A DNA stretch of 64,000 bases. Origin: Xylaria sp. FL1777. Its lineage: Eukaryota > Ascomycota > Sordariomycetes > Xylariales > Xylariaceae. The stretch lies in the NCBI GenBank assembly GCA_022578965.1, contig MU400555.1, positions 1 through 64,000 of the forward strand, read 5' to 3'. The position numbers and the translations under genes were made by a program. Below are positions 13,001 to 24,938 of the stretch, piece after piece. The notes under the pieces are model-generated. The model did no database searches, had not been told where the DNA came from, and saw only the letters and a program-made list of their open reading frames with translations. How positions within the stretch are numbered: position 1 is the first letter of the stretch; the number at the start of each line of letters is the position of its first letter.

Positions 13001-15522
13001 TCAGTTACTAGGAGCCTGGCGAGTGACCGGGTATCTGGTCCCCAGGCAAGTAACTACCACTTTCCGCCTGTCAGGGACAGGACTATGGCACTATACAGCT
13101 ACGCCACCCTTGAATGAAAATGGAGAACGTTTACCTGTGGTTTATTGCTTCCTAAGTGATTAGTAGCTTGATACAATATGGTCTTCACATGCTTATATGG
13201 CCTAAGAATACATATTATCACAGTCCCGGCTTCATTCATCTCAGTGCTTCCCAGTAAATATGACAGCGTTGACCTTCTTTCGACTATAGGTCCACACTTG
13301 TGCTTTAAAGCTAGAAATTCGGCAACGTTTATAGCACAGAATAAATTCCAAATAGTTGAGAGTTGTGGTACGATAGGGGCGGAATTGTCAATACGCACCT
13401 GTCATGAAACTAGGACAGCCTACTCTTAATTACTCTTAACCCAAGCATGTATGACTTCAATGAATACCTAGGTGGTGAATGTGATTTCTCTAACACACGC
13501 ATCTACCTACACTATAAATTCACCTAAAACCTTAAATGAAGTAGAAATCAAGTAAACTGAACCAGTAACCCAGATGAATGCGTCCGTACTAGGACGGCAG
13601 CCGTACAGTTGTGTATAGAGATAGATTTAGTCAATGTGATCCAGTAGATAAAGCGAGATGATAGTTGCTAGTGTGTCCTTCTTATATCAGAGGTTACGGC
13701 TTTCGAGTTCTAGCATCGTTTATGATATATAAGCTTCTTAGTTTTAGTCTACTTAGGCACTCGTGCACTCCCTACACCACTCACAGCACTTCACTACTTT
13801 CCATCTCAACATTATTGGCGATGTGACATAGCCCTCTCCAGCATTTCCTCGAAGTGATTGCTTACTTTCCACAAACTTATAAGGCAAGAAGTCTCATGAC
13901 CCTGGCTGCAACGAATCATCAAGCAGCCTAACTCCCCGCGTTCATTTATTTTGTATCCATGACTTGCTAGGTGATTTAGACATCATTAGAGTATCAAGGT
14001 CTGCGAAAACCCCTGACTTATACATTTCCTCCACGTGAACGAGTTACTGGGAGCCTCGGTGGCGTGTTTTTGACTCCCATTATCACCGTCCCGAACTTTT
14101 CACGAGTCATAATGAAGAAAAACTGGGTGTAAACGATGAGATAGAGATAGGCGTTGGGTTTAGTCAGTTTAGTGTAGGCCTCTTGAGAAGCTAATTTGAT
14201 AGGATTATAGCAACAGCCTTAAAATGTGGTTCTTATTTATTCGATTACATTGTTCATAGATATTGAGAGCAGCATCTATAGGTTAAAGTCTTAGTAAGCT
14301 ATAGTAGCTGAAACATTCAAATCCCGAGACAGTCTATCAAAGCCCGAGATCTTGTTCTTGTTCTACGGTATATAGCACGTGTCACCTTTAGTGTACGATT
14401 CTCGCGTAGATCTTCTACACAACACATGTGGTTATGTAGAATAGGGGTCTTCGCATTTGTATACTTGCTACGCCGTGTCTCGTAGTTAGTATATATGCTG
14501 CGAATTCAATAGATACATATTTTATATTTTTATTCTTTATGTGTAAAGTGAACAACCCATGAATTAGGTCGTTGAACTGAAATCTATGTCTATATGCTAC
14601 GGCAGGCTTATGGCCTAAGCATACTTTCCGTCTCAACAGAAAGTCATAACTCTTGCACTTTCAATGTCTCGTCAAGCTCATTGTTCGAAGCGTTTGAGAA
14701 TCGAGAACTGATATTGCTACTTAAGAAGCCACGTCTCAGCACTTCAACTGATCACAATGCTGATAAGAAATGATAGTATCAGTCTCGTGTAGGAGTCATA
14801 GCTACATTGGTGTACATAGATAGCTACCTTTCAAATAGCTAATCCCAGGACAGGCCCACTGTATAGTTCAAATTATTGGCCATGTAGGCCCGGTAGCGTT
14901 TGGTACAGCATCTTATTTAGAGTTTAGAGTTTAACGGTCTATAATCCAACCCCACAAAACGAGCCCTGGGGATGCATGCTCGGAGCAAGTTCCGGATTCG
15001 CCTCTGCCCTCCCTGATAGCTCTTCATTGAAGTTATCAGTGGATGGATCACTTTTAGTGAGGATTACGCTAGCACGACGGAAATGATAGGAATATATCGG
15101 ATTATTATCTAACTATATAGTCATAAGGGCCGCAATATGCACATATATATATGTCATCATAAACGACGAGGGTATATACTACCGTTCTAGTATTCCCTAG
15201 AGTTATTAGTGTGGATTGTCCAGAAACATACAGTTCAGCTAGAAATAGAACTAAATGAAGCTAAAGATCAGGTCGAGTTCTGTTAGAATAGCATACTTAT
15301 CCCTCTTACTTGAGATGCCCCAAGACGTTTTATTCGTTTTGGTCTGTTTAATCGTTGGTACTGACAATGTTCCCTGAAACTGGCCTAGACGGGAGACTCC
15401 TACTCTGTCACGAGGTTTTATAACCTCGCTTTTTAGTTGGGTGAAAGCATCGTTCTTTTGTTTCATCTTTATCTAAAAAGTTATACGTTCGGGTATCTAT
15501 TATTTATCCTTCGTTTATAACC
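7034..15522. other. Gene desert of about 8.5 kb
   Basis: Apart from the Aurora 3' UTR (roughly to 7200) and the promoter of the histidine kinase (last few hundred bases), I see no supported gene. Open frames are all under about 105 codons, occur in all six frames, and lack family motifs or consistent splice sites. Composition is near balanced, without the AT extremes of 1-2560. Two stretches look faintly coding, 9812-10090 (-) and 10381-10726 (+), but neither is recognisable. A perfect 11-bp inverted repeat lies at 12454-12507. It reads as old, mutation-scrambled DNA. No tRNA or rRNA was recognised. Confidence 0.6.
12454..12507. repeat. Short perfect inverted repeat (hairpin)
   Basis: CTGCCGTCTAG at 12454-12464 is repeated as its exact reverse complement CTAGACGGCAG at 12497-12507, with a 32-nt spacer. 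The spacer contains a TTTTT run. Nothing around it identifies a host element, so it may be an isolated hairpin or the worn tips of a tiny element. Confidence 0.6.
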
Positions 15523-18500
15523 ATGGCCACCAGCATGGGAATTAGAAACATATCAGAATCCGCCAGAGAGCGAGAAACCTTCAGGTCGGTCAGGCTTGAT
15601 GGCTACTTTCTAGTTGCTGTTGACAGCACTATAGCAAACATAGACTAACCAAATTTCATAGACATGACCCGACACTATTATCAGATATCAGATACCACGG
15701 CGCAGTAGAGCCGACTTCCCACCTGGAGGTCTCTACAAGCGCGGATCCAATCCTAACTGCTCTCGCACAATTAGGGGCCTGCCGCACGGGAGGATCACGG
15801 GCATTTATATCTCTTTTCGACCAGGCACATCAATACATTATCGCAGAAGCTACCACAGCGTCATCTTTGCGCGCCAACACGGGCAGCTATGGAACTCCAC
15901 ACGAGCGATTTTGGCTCCAAGGGACAGCTATTTCACGAGATAAGGGGATTTGTCAACAATTCCTGAACGTTATTAAACCCGACGAAAATGACAGTGATGC
16001 TGATTTGCCTGTGAATATTATCCCTGATATCCGTGCAGATCCCCAGTTATCAAATGAATCTTGTGTTTTATTAGGATCTCCAGCTCGTGGCTACGTTGGA
16101 GTCCCCATTCGAAGCCGAAACGGGGTAGACTTTGGCGAGTATAGTATTGTGACAGAACAGCCTATACGAAAATGTGATTGGAAAGACGCAGACTCGAGAT
16201 TGCTTCGAGAGATCTCTCAATCTATATTAGATCATTTACTGTCGAAAGCTTCTCAGTTCGAGAGTGAGAGGGCTGAGAAGAAGACCCACGGAATTGGATC
16301 GTTCGTGGAGCAAAGGTTAACCTCGATGGGCTCGCAACAAGTTTCAGCTCATGACACAAATCACGAAAACCCCCTCAGAGAGGATATCATCAACAACAGA
16401 AACAGGGGGTCTTTCAGCGGTGAACGTGGAAGCCTGGGATCTATGCGGTCGCGCTCGCTATCAGGCTCGATCGTCGACAGTCACAGGAAGCCAGTCCGCC
16501 CAGCACAGGTGAGAAGTGCAGAGAATAGTAGAGTAAATCGCGACGGGTTCTTTAACGTCAACTCGCCTCAAACGACTGAACGGCTGCGGAGAAATTCGAC
16601 TTCGGCAGAGGAAGATCCTTTAACAAACGTTTTTTCGAAGGCAGCCAGTATCATCCGAGAGAGTATCGATGCAGAGGGCGTTGTCTTCTTCGACGCTAGT
16701 GCCAGATCGTTTGCTTCGTTCGGATCACAGTATACGGGAAGTGAAGAATCGCAATCGAACACATCTGAGGAGGAATCTGGGGACAGTGACAATGTGTCTA
16801 CTGAGTCAAGCAGTATGCATAACGATGCTAATGTTATAGCCTCTTCGACGCTGGAGTCTCCCAGCGTGGACAAAGAGACTCAACCTTCAACTCGGAAGAG
16901 AATATCCTTCAAAGCCCTGTTGGCACTCTTACGGCGCTACCCGAGAGGCGCCATTTTTGACTTTGATGAAAATGGTAAACTACAACCCAGCTCTGGAGAC
17001 CAAAACACTCAGTCTTACGCGGCGACCACCAGCGGGAGCCCCAAGCTGTCTAGAAAACGCACGCGTTCATTCGTTGGAAATCTGGGAACTGAGGTATCGA
17101 AAGCTTTCTCAGGAGCTCGAAGCGTGGCCTTCGTCCCTGTTTGGGACCAGGTCAGAAAGAGGTGGCGTGCCGGCTGCTTTGCGTACACCATCGATAAAAC
17201 GCGTTTCTTTACTACCCAATGTGATATCAGTTATCTTTTTGCCTTCGCTACTCTAGCAATGGCCGAGATCGCGAGTCTCGAAACGCATCTAGCCAGCCAA
17301 GCTCAATCGGACGTTTTGGGCTCACTATCGCACGAGCTACGGTCGCCTTTGCACGGCATAATCCTCGGTGTCGAATTTCTGTCGGACACGTCGCTGAGCG
17401 TGTTCCAAGGCAATTTACTACACATCCTCGAGACTTGTGGGCGAACCCTCTCAGACACAATCGATCACTTGCTTTACTACGCCAAGGTCAATAACTTCAT
17501 CCCACCAGGGAAGACCCCAGATTCGAGAGCCCGAGGACTCCGTAAAGAGATGAACTGTACTCTACAGGCTGGAATGAAGTCGATTACCGCACCTGTGCGA
17601 TTTGATGTCTTGGTGGAAGAAGTTACTGAGAGCATTTTCGCCGGATTTAATTTTCAGCGCCTATCTATTGGACAGTTAGAACGAGGCCATCGCAAATCCC
17701 ACGCAGACACCTATGCAATTCGGCGAAGTGACAACTTCCAAGCCACGGAGGATCTCGAACATTGGCTAGAGGAAGGCGGTGACTCAAGTGGTAGTTCTAA
17801 GCACATTGTTGTCGATCTCGCCATCGATCCCAGTTGCTCTCACTACTACCACGCAATATCTGGTGCCATACGAAGGATTTTGATGAACCTGTTTGGGAAC
17901 GCCTTAAAATTTACAAGCTCTGGGAGCATTAGAATTGCGTTATCTCAGGAGTTTATCAATACCAGAAAATCCCGCAATAACAATACGCGTTGGGTCAAGT
18001 TAGTCGTTACCGATACAGGGAAAGGCATAGCGGAGGATTTCCTCAGCAATCATGTGTTCCAGGAGTTCCATCAAGAAAACACCATCGGTCCTGGGCTTGG
18101 TCTCGGCTTGTGTGTAGTGAAGAAGATCGTTTCATCTCTGAGAGGCAAAGTGTCCATAGAGAGCAAAGTGGGCGTTGGGACCACGGCTACAGTGCTACTA
18201 CCGTTACAGCCAATACACCCATCCAACCTTCCAGAGTCTTCAGGGGTTGAGCTGGACGAGTACGCAAAGCAGAAAAGGCAACTCAAAGGTCTTCGAGTAT
18301 GCTTTGTCGGGTTCAATGTACCATTAGGTCTTCCCAATCTCAAGGGCCAACCCGACGACTACCCGTCTATCTGGAATATTTGTCGGAAAGATCTAGCTAT
18401 GGAAATCGTATTAACAACCCAAGCTGCAACTTTAGCTCCAGATATCGTGCTCTGCGAAGAGTCAGCACTCTACGATTCGTTCGTAGCGAGAGACATACTA

Positions 18501-19358
18501 AGTAGGACGCCACTCGTTGTCGTCTGCGCCAACGCACTCAGTGCATACCGGCTATCCGTTGATGCTAGATTTCATGATTGCTCGACTATCACTGAGTTTA
18601 TTTCCCAACCGTAAGTCGCCCTACAGTTCTTAAGAATGATTCACGAGCTAATGGAAGACTCTAGAACTGGCCCTCGTAAGCTCGCGAAAGTACTTATGGC
18701 GGCATTACAGCGGTGGGTAGAGAGACAGGATCAATCTGAATCGGCCGACAACATGGCTCCCCTTAGCCTGCGCCGCGTCTCATCCAGAAGCCACAACGGG
18801 CTCGACGCCCCGAACTACGGTAAAGAAATGTTCAACATTCTAAACATGACGGGATCAGGACCATTCGACACCTCAGCAGTAGATCGGCCCCGACGCCCTA
18901 GATCTCCATCGATATCACCGTGCTCCAGCCCACAACCGGCAACTCGTGCCCGGTCAGCATCGCCGGAGAGGCCCGAGCCGCAGAAATTCCTACTCGTAGA
19001 AGACAACGCGATCAACATGAGGATTCTCTGCGCGTACATGAAAAAGCTCGGGCGCAGCTACGTCACGGCTCAAGACGGCCAGGTAGCCGTGGAAAAGTAT
19101 CTCGCGAAGCCCGGGCACTTCAATTGTCTGCTCATGGACATCAACATGCCCCGACTCGACGGGCTGCAGGCGACGAGGAAAATCCGCGAATTCGAGGCCG
19201 CGAACCACCTCGAGCCATCCGCCGTCATCGCACTGTCGGGTTTAGCCTCGGAGACCGTGCAACAGGAAGCCCTGGAGAGCGGCGTTGATCTCTTTCTGAC
19301 GAAGCCGGTCATGCTGCAGGAGATCAGCCAGATTCTGAAGTCGAGGGGCCTCATGTGA
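15523..19358 (+). CDS. Hybrid histidine kinase with GAF domain and C-terminal receiver
   Basis: Cytoplasmic two-component sensor that autophosphorylates on His and passes phosphate to its own receiver, feeding the fungal HPt (Ypd1) relay. Exons 15523-15584, 15662-18610 and 18665-19358 give 1234 residues. Intron 1 (77 nt) has a GACTAAC branch site; intron 2 (54 nt) restores the SQP-TGPRKL junction that a continuous reading would break with a stop. Order of parts: GAF-like region about 45-205; Ser-rich linker to about 480; HisKA with SHELRSPLHG (His578); HATPase with N-box around Asn763, DTGKGIAED near 805 and GLGLGL near 833; a degenerate receiver-like stretch near 890-980; a true receiver about 1110-1230 with VEDN, phospho-acceptor Asp1162 in LMDINMPR and TKP lysine. 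No membrane segment. The fungal HHK class is not assigned. An alternative ATG lies at 15535. Confidence 0.93.
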
Positions 19359-20013
19359 GAGGCCTTCTACCATGTCAGTCGTTAGCTAAATTAAGTACTA
19401 ATGCTCTCGTTATGTCGAGGAACATGCGATTTGGGAAAGGAGAAGATATTATCGCGTTTTCATTTCGGTTACTATACCTTGAAGCATGGAGGGCGTTGAC
19501 AATGGAAATTCTTTCTAAGCTGGATTATTAATAACGATCGTTGGGATTCTTGCCACTCAGGTCTTTTCTTCATGTGATTGGGGCTTCGCACTTGTGAATT
19601 GACTTCTATTGACGATGATTATAATGGTCGTCTTGTCTTAAACATAGATCTCTTGATTATGCTTGCAACTAACGTCATATTTACAATAGCACTCCGTAAA
19701 ATGAGGATAAAGATAGAGCAATATAGGGAGACTTTCGAGCTAATTCGTATGTTCAAGCAAGCTATGCTTCACCTATCTTCTTCATACAACTGCCTAAATC
19801 TGAAGTGTTGCTTACGCTTATATACCAAAAAAAAAAGAAATCTTCGAGAAAATCTATGGTACGTGTAGTACCAGGTAATAATGCCCAACCCCAACGCCGC
19901 TAACGCATGCTCGACTCGAGATTAGAATAACAGAGAACCAGCCCACCAGTCCTCTGCCTCTATTATATCTATGTATATGCATTCAATGCACCCGTCTATA
20001 AGAGGTGATTACC
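19359..20013. other. Convergent intergenic region (kinase / ABC transporter)
   Basis: The kinase (+) and the transporter (-) end toward each other here, so this 655-bp stretch must hold both 3' UTRs and polyadenylation sites. It is AT-rich, with an A tract near 19829. A 96-codon plus-strand frame at 19578-19868 has no motif and ends in the A tract; I treat it as noncoding. Confidence 0.7.
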
Positions 20014-23000
20014 TCACCGCTTCTTCCACCATGACTTCTTCTCTTTCTCCGTGTATCCTTCCTCTTGTACATTATGTCGGCCGACTATCGTCAGGAAGAC
20101 CTGGTCGAGCGTCGTCGGCGTGCACGAGTAGTGCTCGATACCAAGAGCATCTTTCTGTTCCTCGAGCATGATGACGAGCCGTCCCACGGCGCTTCCACTG
20201 GCCATCTCACGACCTGCGATCGAGTTGCCTGGGACCGAGAAGCGCATCTGCCCGTGATATGTCTTGGTTTCTACCTCGGCGCCGGGAATGGTCTTTAGTA
20301 CCCACTCGCGCATGTGCTCCATTTCCTCATCCGTCGAGTGTGGCGCTGACTTGCTGACGAGATGGACATGTATGGCGTCACCGAAACGCTCGCGTAGATT
20401 GTCAATCGTGCCGAGGGCTAGCATACGCTTAGCGAGGATACCTGCTCGACTTGCGAGGGCGTCGGCTTCCTCCATACTATGTGTGGTAAGTAGGATGGAC
20501 CGGCCTGGGACGATAGAGCCTAGGGTCTTCCACATGATTCGCTTGGCCGCAGCGTCCAGTCCCGAAGAAGGTTCGTCTAGCAGCACCACACTAGGGTTGC
20601 CCATTAAAGCAATGCCGAGTGAGAGTTTCCGCTTGTTGCCGCCAGATAGAGCGTGCGCCATCCGAGTCGCGAAAGCCTCTAGTCCTACGGCACGAAGAAC
20701 TGCCCGTACGTTGTGCTCAATATCTGGAATACCTCGTATGCGAGCGTAGAATCTCAGGTGCTCTAGAACCGTCATCGAATCGATGGCGTCAAACTGGGGA
20801 CAAACACCTAGATGAGATCGAGCTGTGCTACGATGGCGAACAACAGAGGCGTCCTCCACTAGGACATCGCCTCCGTTGAGACTGGGTTGAAGATCGCCTC
20901 TGATTAAAGAAATCGTTGTCGATTTACCCGCTCCGTTGGGCCCAAGCACTGCGAAATTAAAAATCAGTTTTATTTTCAAATAAAATAATGAAGCACAAGA
21001 GGGAAGCAATGCTGTCTTTTGTTAAAAGAGTGTGAAGATTAGATATACTCACGAGCAAAAACTTCGCCATGCTTGACGCCAAAGGTGACATTGTCGACTG
21101 CCGTGAATTTACCAAATGACTTGGTTAAATGCAGGACACGAAGCCCATCGGTATCGTGGGAAGCGCTCGTAGCGCGGACAAGTTCATTGGCAACCTCCTC
21201 GTCGGAAGTGTTACCATCGCTGCTGGCTTCGACTTTCTTCTGGAATATCCGACTGAGCACTGTACGGCCAGCACCACTGTCGTACCAAAGTAGGACGCCG
21301 AATAAGAACAAGGATTGCAGGATCAGGTAAAGTATAGGTCCTCCGTAGGCAAGGAGTGAACCGGGATTGCTGCGAAGCTGCTGGTCGTCACAGGCTGCTG
21401 AGAACAAATTGAGGGCGACGAACAAGGTGCGGACAATATTTCCAATCGGCACGAATATTGACACGACAAAATGGACAATCACTAGAGACGAGTCGATCGA
21501 ATTGATAGGTGCGTATGTCTGCACTACCAGATAAGCAATGAGGTAGATTAAGAATCCCACAGCTTGTCCGGCGGCAGAGAATGCGTATGTCGATAGTTGA
21601 TTGTGGCAGAACAGTGAGATTACGTATGACAGTAGGATGGACGCTAGACCGTAGAGGAAAAAGATCAAGAAGAAATATTCGACATGGTACCAAACATGAG
21701 ATGCTGAAGCGAAAATGGCGGTGACGATGGCTGATGATACGAGAACGATGAGGAAGTCAAAGATAGTATACGCGACCCAGAGTGGGAGCGAGCGCACACC
21801 ATTGGAGTACTGAAGACCGCGAACATTTCGCCGACGTTCCACATTCGGATAAAGGCCGAAGAACGCAGGATATGCAGCCAAACTCAGGGAAAGATACACT
21901 AGAAGCTGTAGGGAGTTGCCTGTGCCAGGTACAAAAGGGGAAGTGAACGGGGCAAATGTGGTAGCGATACTCGTGTTGGACAGTATAATATCAAGGGCAT
22001 TTTGGCCAAAGATAGCAGTATACAAGCTGCCGAAATCTGCTGTATAAGCGACTGTGGCTGGAGAATTTGCGTCTCCGAGCCACCACCCAGCTGGTGTGAC
22101 ATTTTTGCGATTCTGCACAATAAAATCGTTGAACTCGGAGAAAGAATTGACCAGGTGAAGGGCCTGGGTGAATGGAGTTGTCGTGCCTGGAACATCACCA
22201 GATGAATTACTACTACTCGCACTAGGGTAAACAGATGCGAAAAGACCAAGTACTGAGGCGGAGGCAAGTTCCGAAGCTGGACCTGCGGCTAGATATAATT
22301 CGTCAAAGAGTGCTGTGTAGTCGGCATTGGAGCCAGCAGACTCGTCATTAGTAGGACGGCAGCCAGGTGGCGATTGATTCTTCACAAACAGAGAAGTAAG
22401 ACCGGCGGCAACAATAGGGATAAGCAAAGCGGCAACATAGGGGAACCAATTGCTCTTGAAGACCGTACAGCGTTTTAGAAAGAGTACCACGGTCTGTCTA
22501 AAGAAACCGATTGGTTGACCAGAGAGCAGTTCAAGTTTGTCTCTTTCAGCTTCCTCACCAACGACGCCAACGTCCACTGAGCTTGTTTGCTTTTCGTCGG
22601 TTGAATCTGAGTTAGGGGTCCTGACAGTCTCACTCCTGACTTCTTCAGCAACTTGGAGGAACACGTCCTCGATAGTTGGGCTGGAAAACTTGTAGTCGGA
22701 GATGCCTGCAGCTTCTAATGCGCGTATGACTTGTGCAGCGAGATGTGAAGAGGGCGCCAGGTAGCTAATCACGTCAAATGACACGACTCGTTTGACCCCT
22801 TCGACCTGTGGAGACTCTTTGATATCCCTAGCATTGAAGACATGAATGCGATAGCCAGAACCTAAACGGTCTTTGAGCTCAACAGACGAGCCTTGAGCAC
22901 GGAGCGTACCCTTGGAAAGAATCGCAATGTGATCCGCGAGCAAGTCCGCCTCGTCGAGGAAATGGGTGGTTAGAATAATTGTTCGTTTCCCGCGCTCGGC

Positions 23001-24938
23001 AAGCAAGATATCCCAGATTTTTCGTCGAGATAGAGGGTCGATACCGGATGAAACCTCGTCGACGCAGCATACAGCACTACCACCAGTCAACATCATACCA
23101 AGTTGTAACTTTCTTTTCTGGCCGCCCGAGAGGGTCTTGGACATGGCATTGATTTTTGGTGCAAGATCCACAGCAGTGACAAGATTCCGAATCTCGTCCT
23201 TTGAGGCGACATTATTGGGGGACTTCAACCGGTTAAAGATGTGAATATGTTCCTGTACAGTCAACTCGTCCCAAAGAACGTTCTTCTGAGGTGCAATTCC
23301 CAATCCTCCAGTGCCATCAATCGTAATGTTGCCGCTCGTTAGTTTACTAATGCCAGCAATAGAGTCAAGAGTTGTACTTTTCCCGCTGCCATTGGCACCA
23401 AGTAATGCAAGAATCTGGCCTCTCCTAGCGCTCATCGATAAACTGTTAACAGCTACGACAGGATCCCTGGGCTTCGAAATGAAGGAGAAAAGACGGCGCA
23501 GAGCGCTAGGCTTATAAATTTTGGTAAAGTCTTCGAGGCGCACGGCATCTTCTGGGGCTGTCTCTGCTGCTTGGTCACGTAGAATTGTGCGCCCATAAGC
23601 CGTTGTTCCATGGAAGACTCGCTCTAGGTAGGCACCAAGGATAGGGTACACGATGATCTGAATGATCAAGAAGATCCAAAAGACAATACCCGGTAGATTC
23701 CATGGATTTTGCGGAGGTACCTTCGCCAGATCCGCGGGCAGCCCTTGCCGTTCCCATCGTGCGATGTAGGTCATGTACCACACAAAATTGCATGGCGCAA
23801 AAAACAGACTGAGTACAGTTACCGCGGCAGTGCTTGGCGAGGTCAAAACCTGCGCGAGAATGGCCAGAAGAATGTATACGATCGTCGTGACGACACCGGA
23901 AAGCTGGGCCTTCTTGAAGAAGGCTGCACCGAGAATTGATAGCGAGGTGAAGGCCAGACCAGCAAGGATGAAGTAAATGAGCACAATAGCGACATTAGTG
24001 TTTGCCCAAACTCCACGCGCAACTATAATTGAGCCAATTACCCAGCCAGGGAGGTACACGACCGTAAAGGAGAGGTGGTGTGACAGCAATCTCGCAACTT
24101 GGGCTTGCCAAAGGTATTTGGTAGGCATCATAGCATCTAAAAGCTGAGACATGCCGACCTCTCGTTCGGTAGCCATATGGCCGGTCATGTGGTAGCATAC
24201 ACCAATAACAACGAGGACGAATGCAACGGCCAAAAAGTTGGTCAAGGAGCTCTGGTATATTTGACGGATTTGTTGATTGCGTTCCTCCATGGTAAGGGTG
24301 GTAAAAGGGTACTCGTCGCTCGTACCAGGAAGAGAGCGAGAGCCCCGATTGTTGGAGGCATCGAGGTTGGCAATAGCAGAATCGACAGCCCTTTGGAGAG
24401 GAAGCGAGTACACTTGAGAATCGTTGTCATCCTTGTCCGTGAAAATATTCGAGCCCAAGGCGCTGTCGGCGCGAAGCGTATAATTCCAGATGCCACCATT
24501 TCCTTCGTTAGGCGAAGAGTTGAAAACCACAGCGCCGTAGCACATCGAGCTCCCACGAAGTGTAGTCCGACATTCTGAACTAAGTTCATTGAGTTCCGAC
24601 AGCTTGACGGCATCTTTTCCAGCAGCGGTGACTTGATCCATCAGCGTGTCTATTATCTGATCGATGTCGCCCCCAGCTAATCCATTATTGACGAAGACAA
24701 CCTTGTTGCGGCCATCGGGAGCAGCCAGGTGCAGGCCATCTGAAAGCGACCGCACAGCATGTAGGTCACCGATGCCATATTGCGACGGCGAAACAAAAAG
24801 GTATCGAGCAAAACTTAAGAATGCAGCCAGTAATATGGGGAGGATGAATGCCCGTATGACGGTCGCTAAAGAATGACGGACAACGATGATCTTGAGATTC
24901 TTAGCCGTCAAGGTCCATGTCTGACGGAAGAAAGCCAT
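20014..24938 (-). CDS. Full-length ABCA-type ABC transporter
   Basis: Membrane ATPase with the TMD-NBD-TMD-NBD order of the ABCA (lipid/sterol-type) family; substrate unknown. Exons 24938-21053 and 20948-20014, with a 104-nt intron (GTGAGT..CGCAG) that falls just before the second Walker A, give 1606 residues. I start at ATG 24938 because the upstream in-frame codon at 24947 is TTG. TM1 is about residues 27-46, followed by a large exoplasmic loop to about 230 and further segments to about 445. NBD1: Walker A GANGSGKST near 516, LSGGQKRK near 600, Walker B CCVDE near 622. The second TMD half starts near 820 with another large loop. NBD2: GPNGAGKST 1298-1306, LSGGNKRK near 1396, VVLLDEPSSG near 1417. 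Both NBDs look catalytically intact, though NBD1 has VDEVSS where LDEPSS is usual. The C-terminal tail is basic. Confidence 0.94.

Noticed and set aside
18611..18634. A 24-nt intron joining the two halves of the histidine kinase
   Set aside because: Too short to splice. The 54-nt intron ending at 18664 restores the conserved SQP-TGPRKL junction and has a branch-like CTAAT.
19578..19868. 96-codon plus-strand frame between convergent genes
   Set aside because: It sits in the shared 3' UTR zone, is AT-driven and ends through an A tract.
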